DNA from: Streptomyces fumanus
Lineage (GTDB): Bacteria; Actinomycetota; Actinomycetes; Streptomycetales; Streptomycetaceae
Length of the DNA stretch: 64,000 bases
Direction: 5' to 3'
Assembly: GCF_014655295.1 (NCBI RefSeq)
Contig: NZ_BNBI01000002.1
Span: 1 to 64,000 of the forward strand
Shown: in pieces, positions 36,722 through 44,942 of the stretch
Layout of the letters: every line of letters begins with the position of its first letter
How positions within the stretch are numbered: position 1 is the first letter of the stretch
Made by a program: the position numbers and the translations under genes
Notes under the pieces: model-generated
What the model was told of the DNA's origin: nothing
The model's database searches: none
What the model saw: only the letters and a program-made list of their open reading frames with translations

Positions 36722-38442
36722 TGCTCCTGGGGGTTCTGCGGCGGCTGTGCGGTCGGGGGAAAGTCTGCGGTCTCGGTGGTGCGCACGGCGAGTGCCCGGT
36801 CGGGTGCCACGCGTACGACGATGTGACGGCGCCAGTTGACGTCGTCCCGGTCGGGGCGGTCCTCGCGCCAGTGGCAGCCCCGGGTCTCCTCGCGCAGCGC
36901 GGCGGCGGCGACCAGGACCCGGGCCACGGTCAGCAGGTTGGTGGCCTCCCAGGTGTCCACGCCGGGCTCGGCGGTCTTGCCGTGCTCCTGCAGGGCGTCC
37001 TGGGCGTCGGTGTGCAGGCGGTCCAGCCGGTCGGCGGCCCGGGCGAGGGAGTCGGCGGAGCGCAGCACACCGGCGCCCTCGGACATGATCCGCTGGACGG
37101 CGAGCCGGGCCTCGGGGGGCAGCAGGGGGTGCTCGGCGGTCGCCGGGTGCGGGGGCGTGTGCGGCACGCGCGCGAGGAGGGTGCCGTCGGCCCGGCGGGC
37201 CGCGATGTCGGCGGCGATCCGCTCGGCGTAGACGAGGCCCTCCAGCAGGGAGTTGGAGGCCAGCCGGTTGGCGCCGTGCACGCCGGTGCAGGCGACCTCC
37301 CCGCACGCGTAGAGGCCGGGCACGGTGGTCCGGCCGCGGGCGTCGGTGCGCACGCCCCCGGAGGCGTAGTGGGCGGCCGGGGCGACCGGGATCGGCTCGG
37401 TGACCGGGTCGATGCCGTGGGCGCGGCAGGCGGCGAGGATGGTCGGGAAGCGGTGCTCCCACATGTCGGCGCCGAAATGCCGGGCGTCCAGGTACATGTG
37501 GTCGGCGCCGTGCTCCCGCATGCGGCGCATGATGCCCTTGGCGACGATGTCGCGGGGGGCCAGCTCGGCGAGTTCGTGCTGCCCCCGCATGAACCGTACG
37601 CCGTCGGCGTCCACCAGGTGGGCGCCCTCGCCGCGGACCGCCTCCGAGACCAGCGGCTGCTGGCCCTCGGCGTCCGGGCCGAGGAAGAGCACGGTGGGGT
37701 GGAACTGGACGAACTCCAGGTCGCTGACCTCGGCGCCCGCGCGCAGCGCCAGGGCGACGCCGTCGCCGGTGGACACGGACGGGTTCGTCGTCGCCGCGAA
37801 GACCTGGCCCATGCCGCCGGTGGCGAGGACGACGGCGGGGGCGTGCACCGCTCCGACGCCGTCGTGCTGGCCCTCGCCCATGACGTGCAGGGTGACGCCC
37901 GCGGTGCGGCCCTCGGCGTCCGTGAGCAGGTCCAGGACGAGGGCGTTCTCCACGGTGCGCAGGCCACGCGCGCGGACCGCCTCGACCAGCGCGCGGGAGA
38001 TCTCCGCGCCGGTGGCGTCGCCCCCGGCGTGCGCGATGCGGCGGCGGTGGTGGCCGCCCTCGCGGGTGAGCTGGATGCCGCCCTGGTCGTCGGTGTCGAA
38101 CCGGGCGCCGGTGCCGATCAGCCGGCGGACGGCGCCGGGGCCCTCGGTGACCAGCAGCCGGACCGCCTGCTCGTCGCAGAGGCCGACGCCGGCCACCAGG
38201 GTGTCGTCCAGGTGCTGTCCGGGGGTGTCGCCCTCGCCGAGGGCGGCGGCGATGCCGCCCTGCGCCCAGCGGGTGGAGCCGTCGTCCAGGCGGGCCTTGG
38301 TGACGACGACGGTGCTCAGTCCGGCCGCCTCGCAGCGCAGCGCGGCGGTGAGGCCGGCGACGCCGGAGCCGACGACGACCACGTCCGCGTCGAGGGCCCA
38401 GCCGGGCGCGGGGGCGTGCAGTCGTATGCCTGTGCCGGTCAC
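36718..38442 (-). CDS. nadB: L-aspartate oxidase
   Basis: Flavoenzyme that oxidises aspartate to iminoaspartate, the first step of NAD synthesis. The 574 residues show the FAD site [18 protein letters not shown] near residue 20, [20 protein letters not shown], the conserved [15 protein letters not shown], and the fumarate-reductase-type catalytic region [14 protein letters not shown] with [20 protein letters not shown]. The start is GTG overlapping the panC stop by 4 bp. nadA is not in this window; it would have to lie elsewhere. Confidence 0.95.
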   Translation of the reverse strand: MTGTGIRLHAPAPGWALDADVVVVGSGVAGLTAALRCEAAGLSTVVVTKARLDDGSTRWAQGGIAAALGEGDTPGQHLDDTLVAGVGLCDEQAVRLLVTEGPGAVRRLIGTGARFDTDDQGGIQLTREGGHHRRRIAHAGGDATGAEISRALVEAVRARGLRTVENALVLDLLTDAEGRTAGVTLHVMGEGQHDGVGAVHAPAVVLATGGMGQVFAATTNPSVSTGDGVALALRAGAEVSDLEFVQFHPTVLFLGPDAEGQQPLVSEAVRGEGAHLVDADGVRFMRGQHELAELAPRDIVAKGIMRRMREHGADHMYLDARHFGADMWEHRFPTILAACRAHGIDPVTEPIPVAPAAHYASGGVRTDARGRTTVPGLYACGEVACTGVHGANRLASNSLLEGLVYAERIAADIAARRADGTLLARVPHTPPHPATAEHPLLPPEARLAVQRIMSEGAGVLRSADSLARAADRLDRLHTDAQDALQEHGKTAEPGVDTWEATNLLTVARVLVAAAALREETRGCHWREDRPDRDDVNWRRHIVVRVAPDRALAVRTTETADFPPTAQPPQNPQEQ

Positions 38443-39428
38443 GAGGCGGCTCCGAAGGTGAGGGGGATGTTGTCGATCAGCCGGGTGCCGCCGACCCGCG
38501 CGGCGACGGCGAGGACCGCCTCGCCGGTGAAGTCGTCGCCGATGTCGGTGAAGTCGGCGGGGTCGACCAGCGCCAGGTAGTCGAGCCGCAGCGGTGGCTG
38601 GAGGCGGGCGGCGTCGTCCAGGACCGCCCGGGCGGCGGCGCGTACCGCGGCCGGGCCGCCGGCCGCCTTGGCGACGGCGTGCGCGTCGGCCGCCGCGCGG
38701 GACTCGCCCAGGGCGCTGAGCGCCTCGGCCCGCGCGGGTGTGGCGGGCACCTCACGCGCCCGTGCGCGCAGCGCCTCCTGGGCGGCGTGCCGGTCGCGGC
38801 CCGCGAACAGCGCCTGGGACAGCGCGAGGGCGGTACGGCGCTCCTCGGGCGTCAGATAGCGGTTGCGGCTGGAGAGGGCGAGGCCGTCCTCCTCGCGGAC
38901 GGTGGGCACGCCGACGATCTCCACGCCGAAGTTCAGGTCGCGCACCATGCGGCGGATCAGGGCGAGCTGCTGGGCGTCCTTCTGCCCGTACAGCGCCACG
39001 TCCGGGCGGGTGAGGTGGAGCAGCTTGGCGACGACCGTGAGCATGCCGTCGAAGTGGCCGGGGCGGGAGGCGCCCTCCAGGCGTTCGCCCATAGGGCCCG
39101 CGGTGATCCGGACCTGGGGTTCGCCGCCGGGGTAGACCTCGTCGACGGACGGGGCGAAGACGACGTCCGCGCCGGACCGCCCGGCGAGCTCGACGTCGGC
39201 GTCCAGGGTGCGGGGGTAGCGGTCGAGGTCCTCGCCGGCGCCGAACTGGAGCGGGTTGACGAAGACGGTGACGACCACCTCGCCGTCCGGGCCGGCCAGC
39301 GAGCGGGCGGCGCGGATCAGGGTGGCGTGGCCCTCGTGCAGGGCGCCCATGGTCATCACGACGGCCCGGCGGCCGTGCCGCACGCGTGCGTGCAGTTCGT
39401 CGGCGGTGCGCAGCAGGGCGGTGGTCAT
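38439..39428 (-). CDS. panC: Pantothenate synthetase
   Basis: Ligates pantoate and beta-alanine to pantothenate with ATP. The 329-residue protein has the HIGH-like motif [40 protein letters not shown] and the KMSKS-like [12 protein letters not shown]. Slightly longer than usual because of Ala-rich loops in the C-terminal domain. The ATG overlaps the upstream DUF2520 gene by 4 bp, and its end overlaps nadB, so translation is coupled along the operon. Confidence 0.95.
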   Translation of the reverse strand: MTTALLRTADELHARVRHGRRAVVMTMGALHEGHATLIRAARSLAGPDGEVVVTVFVNPLQFGAGEDLDRYPRTLDADVELAGRSGADVVFAPSVDEVYPGGEPQVRITAGPMGERLEGASRPGHFDGMLTVVAKLLHLTRPDVALYGQKDAQQLALIRRMVRDLNFGVEIVGVPTVREEDGLALSSRNRYLTPEERRTALALSQALFAGRDRHAAQEALRARAREVPATPARAEALSALGESRAAADAHAVAKAAGGPAAVRAAARAVLDDAARLQPPLRLDYLALVDPADFTDIGDDFTGEAVLAVAARVGGTRLIDNIPLTFGAAS

Positions 39429-40345
39429 CGGGCGGTCCCTTCGGTCCCGTCGGCGAGGACGCCGAGCAGGTCCTCGGCGAGTTCCGGCTTGAGCAGGCCG
39501 TGCGCGAGGGCGCGGTCGGCGGTCGCGCGGGCCATCGCCAGGTACCCGGCGACGGCGCCCGGGGCGTGCGCGCGCAGTTGCTGGACGTGCGCGGAGACCG
39601 TACCGGCGTCGCCGCGCGCGACGGGGCCGGTGAGGGCGGCGTCACCGGAGCGCAGCGCGTTGTCGAGGGCGGCGCCGAGCAGTGGGCCGAGCATCCGGTC
39701 GGGGGCCGTGACACCGGCGGTGCGCAGCAGGTCCAGGGACTGGGCGACCAGGGTGACCAAATGGTTGGCGCCGAGGGCGAGGGCCGCGTGGTACAGCGGG
39801 CGCTTCTCCTCGTCGATCCACTCGGGTTCGCCGCCCATTTCGATGACGAGGGCCTCGGCGGCGAGGCGCAGTTCCTCCGGGGCGGTGACGCCGAAGGAGC
39901 AGCCGGCCAGCCGCTGGACGTCGACGGGGGTGCCGGTGAAGGTCATCGCCGGGTGCAGGGCGAGCGGCAGGGCGCCGGCCCGCAGGGCGGGTTCGAGGAC
40001 CTTCGCGCCGTACCGCCCGGAGGTGTGGACGAGCAACTGGCCCGGCCGGACCGCGCCCGTCTCGGCGAGCCCGGTGACCAGGCCGGGCAGGGCGTCGTCG
40101 GGGACCGTCAGCAGCACCAGCTCGGCGTGCCGGAGGACCTCGGCGGGCGGCATCAGCGGGACGTCGGGCAGCAGTGCGGCGGCCCGCCGCCGTGACGCCT
40201 CGGAGACGCCGGAGGCGGCCACCGGGCGGTGCCCGGCCAGGCGCAGGGACGCGGCGAGGGCGGGGCCCACGCGGCCGGCGCCGACGACGCCGACGGTGAG
40301 CCGCGCGGGGCGGTCCCGGGGATCGGGCGGTGGGGTTGTGTTCAC
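39425..40345 (-). CDS. Rossmann-fold DUF2520 protein
   Basis: A 306-residue protein with an N-terminal NAD(P)-binding Rossmann fold ([18 protein letters not shown]) and a C-terminal DUF2520 domain ([27 protein letters not shown]). This family sits next to panC in most actinobacteria; its reaction has not been shown to my knowledge, though the fold resembles ketopantoate reductase and P5C reductase, suggesting a reductase in pantoate metabolism. First gene of the cofactor operon; starts with GTG at 40345. The promoter region upstream contains a DnaA-box sequence. Confidence 0.85.
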   Translation of the reverse strand: MNTTPPPDPRDRPARLTVGVVGAGRVGPALAASLRLAGHRPVAASGVSEASRRRAAALLPDVPLMPPAEVLRHAELVLLTVPDDALPGLVTGLAETGAVRPGQLLVHTSGRYGAKVLEPALRAGALPLALHPAMTFTGTPVDVQRLAGCSFGVTAPEELRLAAEALVIEMGGEPEWIDEEKRPLYHAALALGANHLVTLVAQSLDLLRTAGVTAPDRMLGPLLGAALDNALRSGDAALTGPVARGDAGTVSAHVQQLRAHAPGAVAGYLAMARATADRALAHGLLKPELAEDLLGVLADGTEGTAR

Positions 40346-40430
40346 GCGACGGTGGCCTTCCCGTTCCAGTCCGCTCTGGGTACCGGACGATTTCTCGTCA
40401 TGTTAACGCTATCGGCCCGGGGGCGTTCGG

Positions 40431-40439
40431 TTGTCCACA
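40431..40439 (+). promoter_or_regulatory. DnaA-box sequence TTGTCCACA
   Basis: TTGTCCACA is the preferred streptomycete DnaA box. It sits about 90 bp before the start of the DUF2520-panC-nadB-nadC-coaX operon, overlapping where its -35 region would lie, and next to a CCACAG-CTGTGG dyad. A single AT-rich 9-mer like this is uncommon in such GC-rich DNA. Confidence 0.5.
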
Positions 40440-40564
40440 GGCTGTGGGTTTCCCGGGCGCGCGGGGGCACGGGTGCGGCGTGCGGGTCCGGTCGGGGGCG
40501 TACCGGTCGGGCACCGGTGGCCCGCGGGGCGCCTGCCACGCGTCCACGCGCGCGTGCGGCGGGC

Positions 40565-40592
40565 GGCGTGCGGCGTGCGGCGTGCGGCGTGC
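40565..40592. repeat. Four tandem 7-bp repeats GGCGTGC
   Basis: Four perfect contiguous heptamers in the non-coding region upstream of the aldolase-like gene. Confidence 0.92.
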
Positions 40593-40708
40593 GGCCGGGC
40601 CGGACGCGTACCGGGCGGCGGCGCGGTCCCGGGCCGAGCCGCCTCCCACGCGCGTGCCCGGCGGGACCGGGGTGCCCCGGCCGGGCGCCGCACGGCATGA
40701 TCCGGGGC

Positions 40709-41905
40709 ATGAGCGATACCGAGCGACAGGACGACCGGCGGACGGCACGGGCCACGGGGACCGGGCGGCGGCGCGAGCTGCGGGAGCGGCGCGTGGCCGC
40801 CCAGCGCGACGCCCGGCGGGTACTGGCCCGTCCGGGCTTCCAGGGCACCCTGCGCGAGCGCCTGGCCGTGCTGGACGGCGCCGGGGAGCTGTACGACCTG
40901 GACGCGCCGGCCGACATGTACGGCGACGGCGTCGTCGAGGAGCTGGAGCGGCGCACCGCCGGCCTGCTCGGCACGGAGGCCGCCGCGTTCTTCCCGACCG
41001 GCACGATGGCCCAGCAGGTGGCCCTGCGCTGCTGGGCGGCCCGCACCGGCGGCCCCGTGGTCGCCCTGCACGCGCTCAGCCATCCCCAGGTGCATGAACG
41101 GGACGCCCTCAGCCAGGTCAGCGGCCTGCGGCCGGTGGAGCTGACCAGCGCGCCCCGGCAGCCCACCGCCGACGAGGTACGGGACTTCCCGGAGCCGTTC
41201 GGGACGCTGATGCTGGAGCTGCCGCTGCGCGACGCCGGTTATCTGCTGCCGACCTGGGAGGAACTGACCGAGGTGGTCGCCGCCGCGCGGGAGCGGGACG
41301 CGGTGGTCCACTTCGACGGGGCCCGCCTGTGGGAGTCGACCGCGCACTTCGGCCGCTCCCTGGCGGAGATCGCGGGCCTGGCGGACAGCGTCTACGTGTC
41401 GTTCTACAAGTCCCTCGACGGTTTCGGCGGCGCCGCGCTGGCCGGGCCCCGCACCCTGGTCGACGAGGCCAAGACCTGGCGGCACCGCTACGGCGGCATG
41501 GTCTTCCAGCAGTTCCCGACGGCCCTGGCGGCACTGGCCGGCCTCGACCGCGAGCTGCCCCGGCTGCCGGAGTACGTGGCCCACGCGCGCGTGGTGGCCG
41601 CCGCGCTGCGCGAGGGCCTCACGGCGGCCGGGCTGCCCTGGGCGCGGGTGCACCCCGAGGTGCCGCACACCCACGAGTTCCAGGTCTGGCTGCCGTACGA
41701 CGCCGACGCCGTCGCCGAGGCGGCGGTCCGGCAGGGCGAGGAGTCGGACACGCTGCTGTTCTCCCGCGCGTGGGACGCCCCGGGGCCCGGGCTCGCCATG
41801 ACGGAGGTCAGCGTGACGGCGGCGGGCCTGGAGTGGACGGCGGACGACGTCCGCGCGGCGGTCGCGGACTTCGCGGCGCGCTTGAAGGAGACGGCCGGCG
41901 GGTGA
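40709..41905 (+). CDS. Threonine aldolase/beta-eliminating lyase family enzyme
   Basis: A 398-residue PLP-dependent enzyme of the low-specificity threonine aldolase family, which splits threonine or similar beta-hydroxy amino acids. The body shows MYGDGVVEELERRTAGLLG, AAFFPTGTMAQQVALRCW, VHFDGARLWES and the PLP lysine in SVYVSFYKSLDGFGGAAL. A basic, Arg-rich stretch of about 40 residues precedes the fold. The catalytic His usually stacking on PLP may be the His in LHALSHPQ. The ATG at 40709 was chosen as nearest the domain; no strong ribosome binding site. Substrate uncertain. Confidence 0.85.
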   Translation: MSDTERQDDRRTARATGTGRRRELRERRVAAQRDARRVLARPGFQGTLRERLAVLDGAGELYDLDAPADMYGDGVVEELERRTAGLLGTEAAAFFPTGTMAQQVALRCWAARTGGPVVALHALSHPQVHERDALSQVSGLRPVELTSAPRQPTADEVRDFPEPFGTLMLELPLRDAGYLLPTWEELTEVVAAARERDAVVHFDGARLWESTAHFGRSLAEIAGLADSVYVSFYKSLDGFGGAALAGPRTLVDEAKTWRHRYGGMVFQQFPTALAALAGLDRELPRLPEYVAHARVVAAALREGLTAAGLPWARVHPEVPHTHEFQVWLPYDADAVAEAAVRQGEESDTLLFSRAWDAPGPGLAMTEVSVTAAGLEWTADDVRAAVADFAARLKETAGG

Positions 41906-41940
41906 CCCGCCGGTCAGGGGTCAGCCCGTGGAGCGCGGCG

Positions 41941-42180
41941 TCAGCCCGTGGAGCGCGCCCGGACCGGCGACACCCGGCCCAGGGCGCGCCGCAGGGCATG
42001 TCTCAGGGCGTGCCGCAGGCGTCCGCGGGCCGGGCGCCCGGCGATGACCGCGCGGAAGCGGCGTTCGTCGCGCCCGGCGCGCAGCACGCGCAGGTCGTGG
42101 GTGCCGGGCGGGGGCGGCGGGGGCGTGCCGAGCTGGTGGGCGCGGTAGGTGTCGAGGAGGTACTGCTGGGTGACGCTCAT
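41941..42180 (-). CDS. Small conserved protein divergent from ArsR-type gene
   Basis: A 79-residue basic protein. The N-terminal half (SVTQQYLLDTYRAHQLG, then GTHDLRVLRAGRDERRFRAVIAG) looks structured and, as I recall, recurs in streptomycete small proteins; the C-terminal half is Arg/Ala-rich. No membrane segment. Start ATG at 42180, divergent from the ArsR-type regulator with the palindrome between them, so it is a likely target of that regulator. Function unknown. Confidence 0.65.
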   Translation of the reverse strand: MSVTQQYLLDTYRAHQLGTPPPPPPGTHDLRVLRAGRDERRFRAVIAGRPARGRLRHALRHALRRALGRVSPVRARSTG

Positions 42181-42274
42181 GGGGATCGGCCTCTCGGGAC
42201 GGACAGCCCGGGTCGTGGAGGGTGATCGGGGCCCCGGTGTTCCCAGCCTGCCGCGCCCCGGCGACCGCGTCGCG

Positions 42275-42299
42275 CCGATTGACGGCGGACGTCAATCGG
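42275..42299. promoter_or_regulatory. Perfect inverted repeat, likely ArsR-type operator
   Basis: CCGATTGACG (42275-42284) and CGTCAATCGG (42290-42299) are exact inverted copies around 5 bp. The site lies in the gap between the small protein gene and the ArsR-type regulator gene, so it can control both. Confidence 0.65.
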
Positions 42300-42335
42300 G
42301 ACGGCGTTGTCAGTGGCGGGGTGCACCATGAGGGC

Positions 42336-43442
42336 ATGAGCGTACGCATCGACATCACGGGGCTGCGGCCGGAGAGGGTCACCGTCGTGCCCTCGCCCCT
42401 GGCCGAGCTGTGCATGGCGCTGCACGCGCTGTCCGAGCCGGGCCACCACCCCGGTCTCCAGGGCTGGGTCACCGGCGTCACCGCCCGCCTCGACTCGCAC
42501 CTGGCCGACCGGATGAGCGAGGCCGACTTCCTGTGGCGGACGACGTTCTCGGACCTGTTCATGCCGTTCGCCGGCGTCCCCGGCCGCACCACGCTGCCCG
42601 GCGCCACCCTCGCCGAGGACCTGGACCTGCTGGACAAGCTGTCGGACGAGCAGTTCGTCGACGCGGCCCTGGAGTTCACCTGCGCCCTGGCGTACAGCAC
42701 ACCCGGGTCGTCGGCGCTGACGGACGCCGGGACGCGCCGCCGCGCCCTGGACCTGGCCGCCGCGCGGGGCCCGCGCCAACTGCGGTTCGCCGAGCGGCTG
42801 CTGACCGACCCGCCGCGCATCCGCGCCTGGCTGCGCGGGTTCCTGGACGACTGCGACGAGGCGTTCTTCGCGGACGCCTGGTCCCGGCTGCGCCACCAGC
42901 TCGCGGCGGACGCCCGGCACAAGACGGAGCTGCTGCGCCGCAAGGGCCTGGCGGAGGCGCTGGCCGCGGTCTCCCCGGCGGTCACGCTGGACGAGGAGGC
43001 CGCGCGGATCACGGTCGACAAGCTCGCCGACGGGCGTACGACGACGGGGGACGGCGGCCTGCTGCTCCTGCCGACCAGTTTCGGCTGGCCCCACCTGTCC
43101 GTGCTGCACCGGCACGGCTGGCAGCCGGTGCTGCACTACCCGGTGGCCTCTCAGGACCCGGCCGACCCTCCGTCGGTCGAGCAGCTCGCCCTGCGGATGA
43201 CCGCGCTGTCCCACCCGGTGCGGATGCGGATCTGCCGTTACCTGGGGCGCAGCGCGTACACCACCAGCGAGCTGGCGCAGGCGCACGGCGTGACGCCGCC
43301 GGAGATATCCCGGCACCTGGCCGTGCTGAAGAAGGCGGGCCTGCTCATCACCCGCCGCCGCGGGCGGTACGTCCTGCACCAGCTCGACGTGACGGTGGTG
43401 GCCCGCCTGGGCAGCGACTTCCTGGAGGGCATCCTCCGGTAG
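42336..43442 (+). CDS. ArsR-type regulator with N-terminal helical domain
   Basis: A 368-residue transcription factor. The last 90 residues are an ArsR-like winged helix: RMTALSHPVRMRICRYLGR, TTSELAQAHGVTPPEISRHLAVLKKAGLL and RRRGRYVLHQLD. The first 260 residues are a separate, mostly helical domain (RPERVTVVPSPLAELCMALHAL) that matches the DUF5937-type N-terminus seen in streptomycete regulators, probably a ligand or dimer module. No ArsR-type metal-binding Cys pair is evident. The ATG at 42336 follows the operator palindrome. Confidence 0.85.
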   Translation: MSVRIDITGLRPERVTVVPSPLAELCMALHALSEPGHHPGLQGWVTGVTARLDSHLADRMSEADFLWRTTFSDLFMPFAGVPGRTTLPGATLAEDLDLLDKLSDEQFVDAALEFTCALAYSTPGSSALTDAGTRRRALDLAAARGPRQLRFAERLLTDPPRIRAWLRGFLDDCDEAFFADAWSRLRHQLAADARHKTELLRRKGLAEALAAVSPAVTLDEEAARITVDKLADGRTTTGDGGLLLLPTSFGWPHLSVLHRHGWQPVLHYPVASQDPADPPSVEQLALRMTALSHPVRMRICRYLGRSAYTTSELAQAHGVTPPEISRHLAVLKKAGLLITRRRGRYVLHQLDVTVVARLGSDFLEGILR

Positions 43443-43452
43443 CGGCGCGGCG

Positions 43453-43537
43453 CCCCGCGCGGGAGCGCCGGTCGGCCGGACCGGGTGTACCGCGGCCCCG
43501 CGCGGGAGCGTCGTTCAGTCGAACCGGATGTGCCGCA
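43453..43537. repeat. Imperfect 43-bp tandem duplication
   Basis: CCCCGCGCGGGAGCG starts at 43453 and again at 43496. Each copy is followed by a diverged but alignable 28 bp ending ACCGGRTGTRCCGC. The second copy includes the last codons and stop of the TmrB-like gene, so the first looks like a duplicated gene end. Confidence 0.7.
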
Positions 43538-44147
43538 CCCCGACCCCGGCCTGCCGCAGCCGCGTCCGCAGGGGGCCCTCGTGGTTGGGCCGGAGCGTCA
43601 GCCCGGCGAGGACGGCGATGCGGTCGGCGGTCCTGGGCACGGTCGTGCAGTCCGTCCACAGGTGCTCGGCGAACTCCGGTTCGCGCAGCCGTGCCAGGCA
43701 GTGGTCGAGCCGCTGCTCGGCCCAGCTCTCCCCGCGCGGCCCGGGACGCTTCCCGGCGGCGTACGACAGGAGGTGGTTCAGGCCGCGCTCGCGCAGCCGC
43801 CTGCGTACGGTCTCGGCCTCGGCGAGCAGGGTGAAGTGCCGGACGTCATGGCCGAGTTCGCGCAGCCGGCCGACGGTCTCGGCGAAGTACCCGGAGTCGG
43901 TGACGGTCATGGGGACGATCACCACGCCGTCGTGCCGGGTGAGGGCCAGGTCGAGGACCTCCACGACGCCCTGCCGCCAGGACACCAGGTCCTGGAAGTC
44001 GCCCCGCAGCGCGGGCGGCAGCATCCGGCGCAGGCCGAAGCCGGCGTGCTCGGGGTCGCAGACGACGCTGCCCGGCAGGCGGCGCAGGATCTCGTGTGCG
44101 GTCTGTGTCTTGCCGCCCCCGAAGGGGCCGTTGATCCACAGGAGCAT
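43515..44147 (-). CDS. TmrB-like P-loop protein
   Basis: A 210-residue nucleoside-kinase-fold ATPase that closely resembles what I recall of Bacillus TmrB, which binds and confers resistance to tunicamycin: WINGPFGGGKTQTAHE (Walker A), DPEHAGFGLRRMLP, VVIVPMTVTDSGYF, HFTLLAEAETVRRRLRERG and SWAEQRLDHCLARL align along the chain. Length is similar (about 200). Start ATG at 44147. It may protect against a wall-active nucleoside antibiotic or phosphorylate another substrate; this is inference. Confidence 0.82.
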   Translation of the reverse strand: MLLWINGPFGGGKTQTAHEILRRLPGSVVCDPEHAGFGLRRMLPPALRGDFQDLVSWRQGVVEVLDLALTRHDGVVIVPMTVTDSGYFAETVGRLRELGHDVRHFTLLAEAETVRRRLRERGLNHLLSYAAGKRPGPRGESWAEQRLDHCLARLREPEFAEHLWTDCTTVPRTADRIAVLAGLTLRPNHEGPLRTRLRQAGVGVRHIRFD

Positions 44148-44187
44148 GTGCGGACCCTATCGACGCGGCACCGGCCGCGGGGACCGG

Positions 44188-44862
44188 TCAGCCGTGTCCG
44201 CCGCCGGCCCGTACCAGCCCGGTCTCGTAGGCCAGGACGACCACCTGTACGCGGTCCCGGAGGCCCAGTTTGGTCAGGATGCGGCCCACGTGCGTCTTCA
44301 CGGTCGCCTCCGACAGCACCAGCCGGGCCGCGATCTCGCCGTTGGACAGGCCCTGCGCCACCAGGACCATCACCTCGCGCTCGCGTTCGGTGAGCCGGGC
44401 CAGTTCCTGGTGCTGCGGCTGCTGGACGCTGCTCGGCAGCATCGGCGCGAAGCGGTCCAGCAGGCGCCGGGTGGTCGAGGGGGCGACCACCGCGTCGCCG
44501 CTGTGCACGGAGCGGATGGCGGTGAGGAGTTCGCCGGGCGGCACGTCCTTGAGCATGAAGCCGGAGGCACCGGCCTTCAGCGCGGAGAACGCGTACTCGT
44601 CGAGGTCGAAGGTGGTCAGGATGAGCACCTTGGGGGCGTCCGGGTCCTGGCAGATCCGGCGGGTGGCCTCCACGCCGTCCAGCTTGGGCATCCGGACGTC
44701 CATCAGCACGACGTCCACGGCGGTCGAACGCAGCACCTCCAGGGCCTCGACGCCGTCGCCCGCCTCCGCGACGACCTCCATGTCCGACTGGGCCGCGAGC
44801 ACCATCCGGAACCCGGTGCGCAGCAGCACCTGGTCGTCGACGAGCATGACGCGGATCGTCAT
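44188..44862 (-). CDS. NarL/LuxR-family response regulator
   Basis: A 224-residue response regulator. Receiver features: VMLVDDQVLLRTGFR, the phosphorylation site VVLMDVRMPKLDGVE, LTTFDLDEYAFSALKAGASGF and MLKDVPPGEL. The LuxR helix-turn-helix is LTEREREVMVLVAQGLSNGEIAARL. The ATG at 44862 was chosen because the longer frame reads through the upstream kinase gene. It lies about 80 bp after the kinase gene on the same strand and is its cognate regulator. Confidence 0.93.
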   Translation of the reverse strand: MTIRVMLVDDQVLLRTGFRMVLAAQSDMEVVAEAGDGVEALEVLRSTAVDVVLMDVRMPKLDGVEATRRICQDPDAPKVLILTTFDLDEYAFSALKAGASGFMLKDVPPGELLTAIRSVHSGDAVVAPSTTRRLLDRFAPMLPSSVQQPQHQELARLTEREREVMVLVAQGLSNGEIAARLVLSEATVKTHVGRILTKLGLRDRVQVVVLAYETGLVRAGGGHG

Positions 44863-44942
44863 CGTGTTTCTTCCGTTCTCGGGGTGGTCACTGGCGGGCT
44901 TGTTACAGGTGTCAACGCCGGGCACGCGTGTGTGCCGGTGTG

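Larger units (their letters stand above)
40346..40708. other. Divergent promoter region with 7-bp repeats
   Basis: About 360 bp between the cofactor operon and the aldolase-like gene. It holds a perfect DnaA box (40431-40439), a possible minus-strand -10 TAGCGT (40406-40411) and four tandem GGCGTGC heptamers at 40565-40592. No gene seen. Confidence 0.6.

Noticed and set aside
41941..43442. Toxin-antitoxin module
   Set aside because: The small protein and regulator are divergent rather than overlapping in one operon, and the regulator's large N-terminal domain does not fit known antitoxins.
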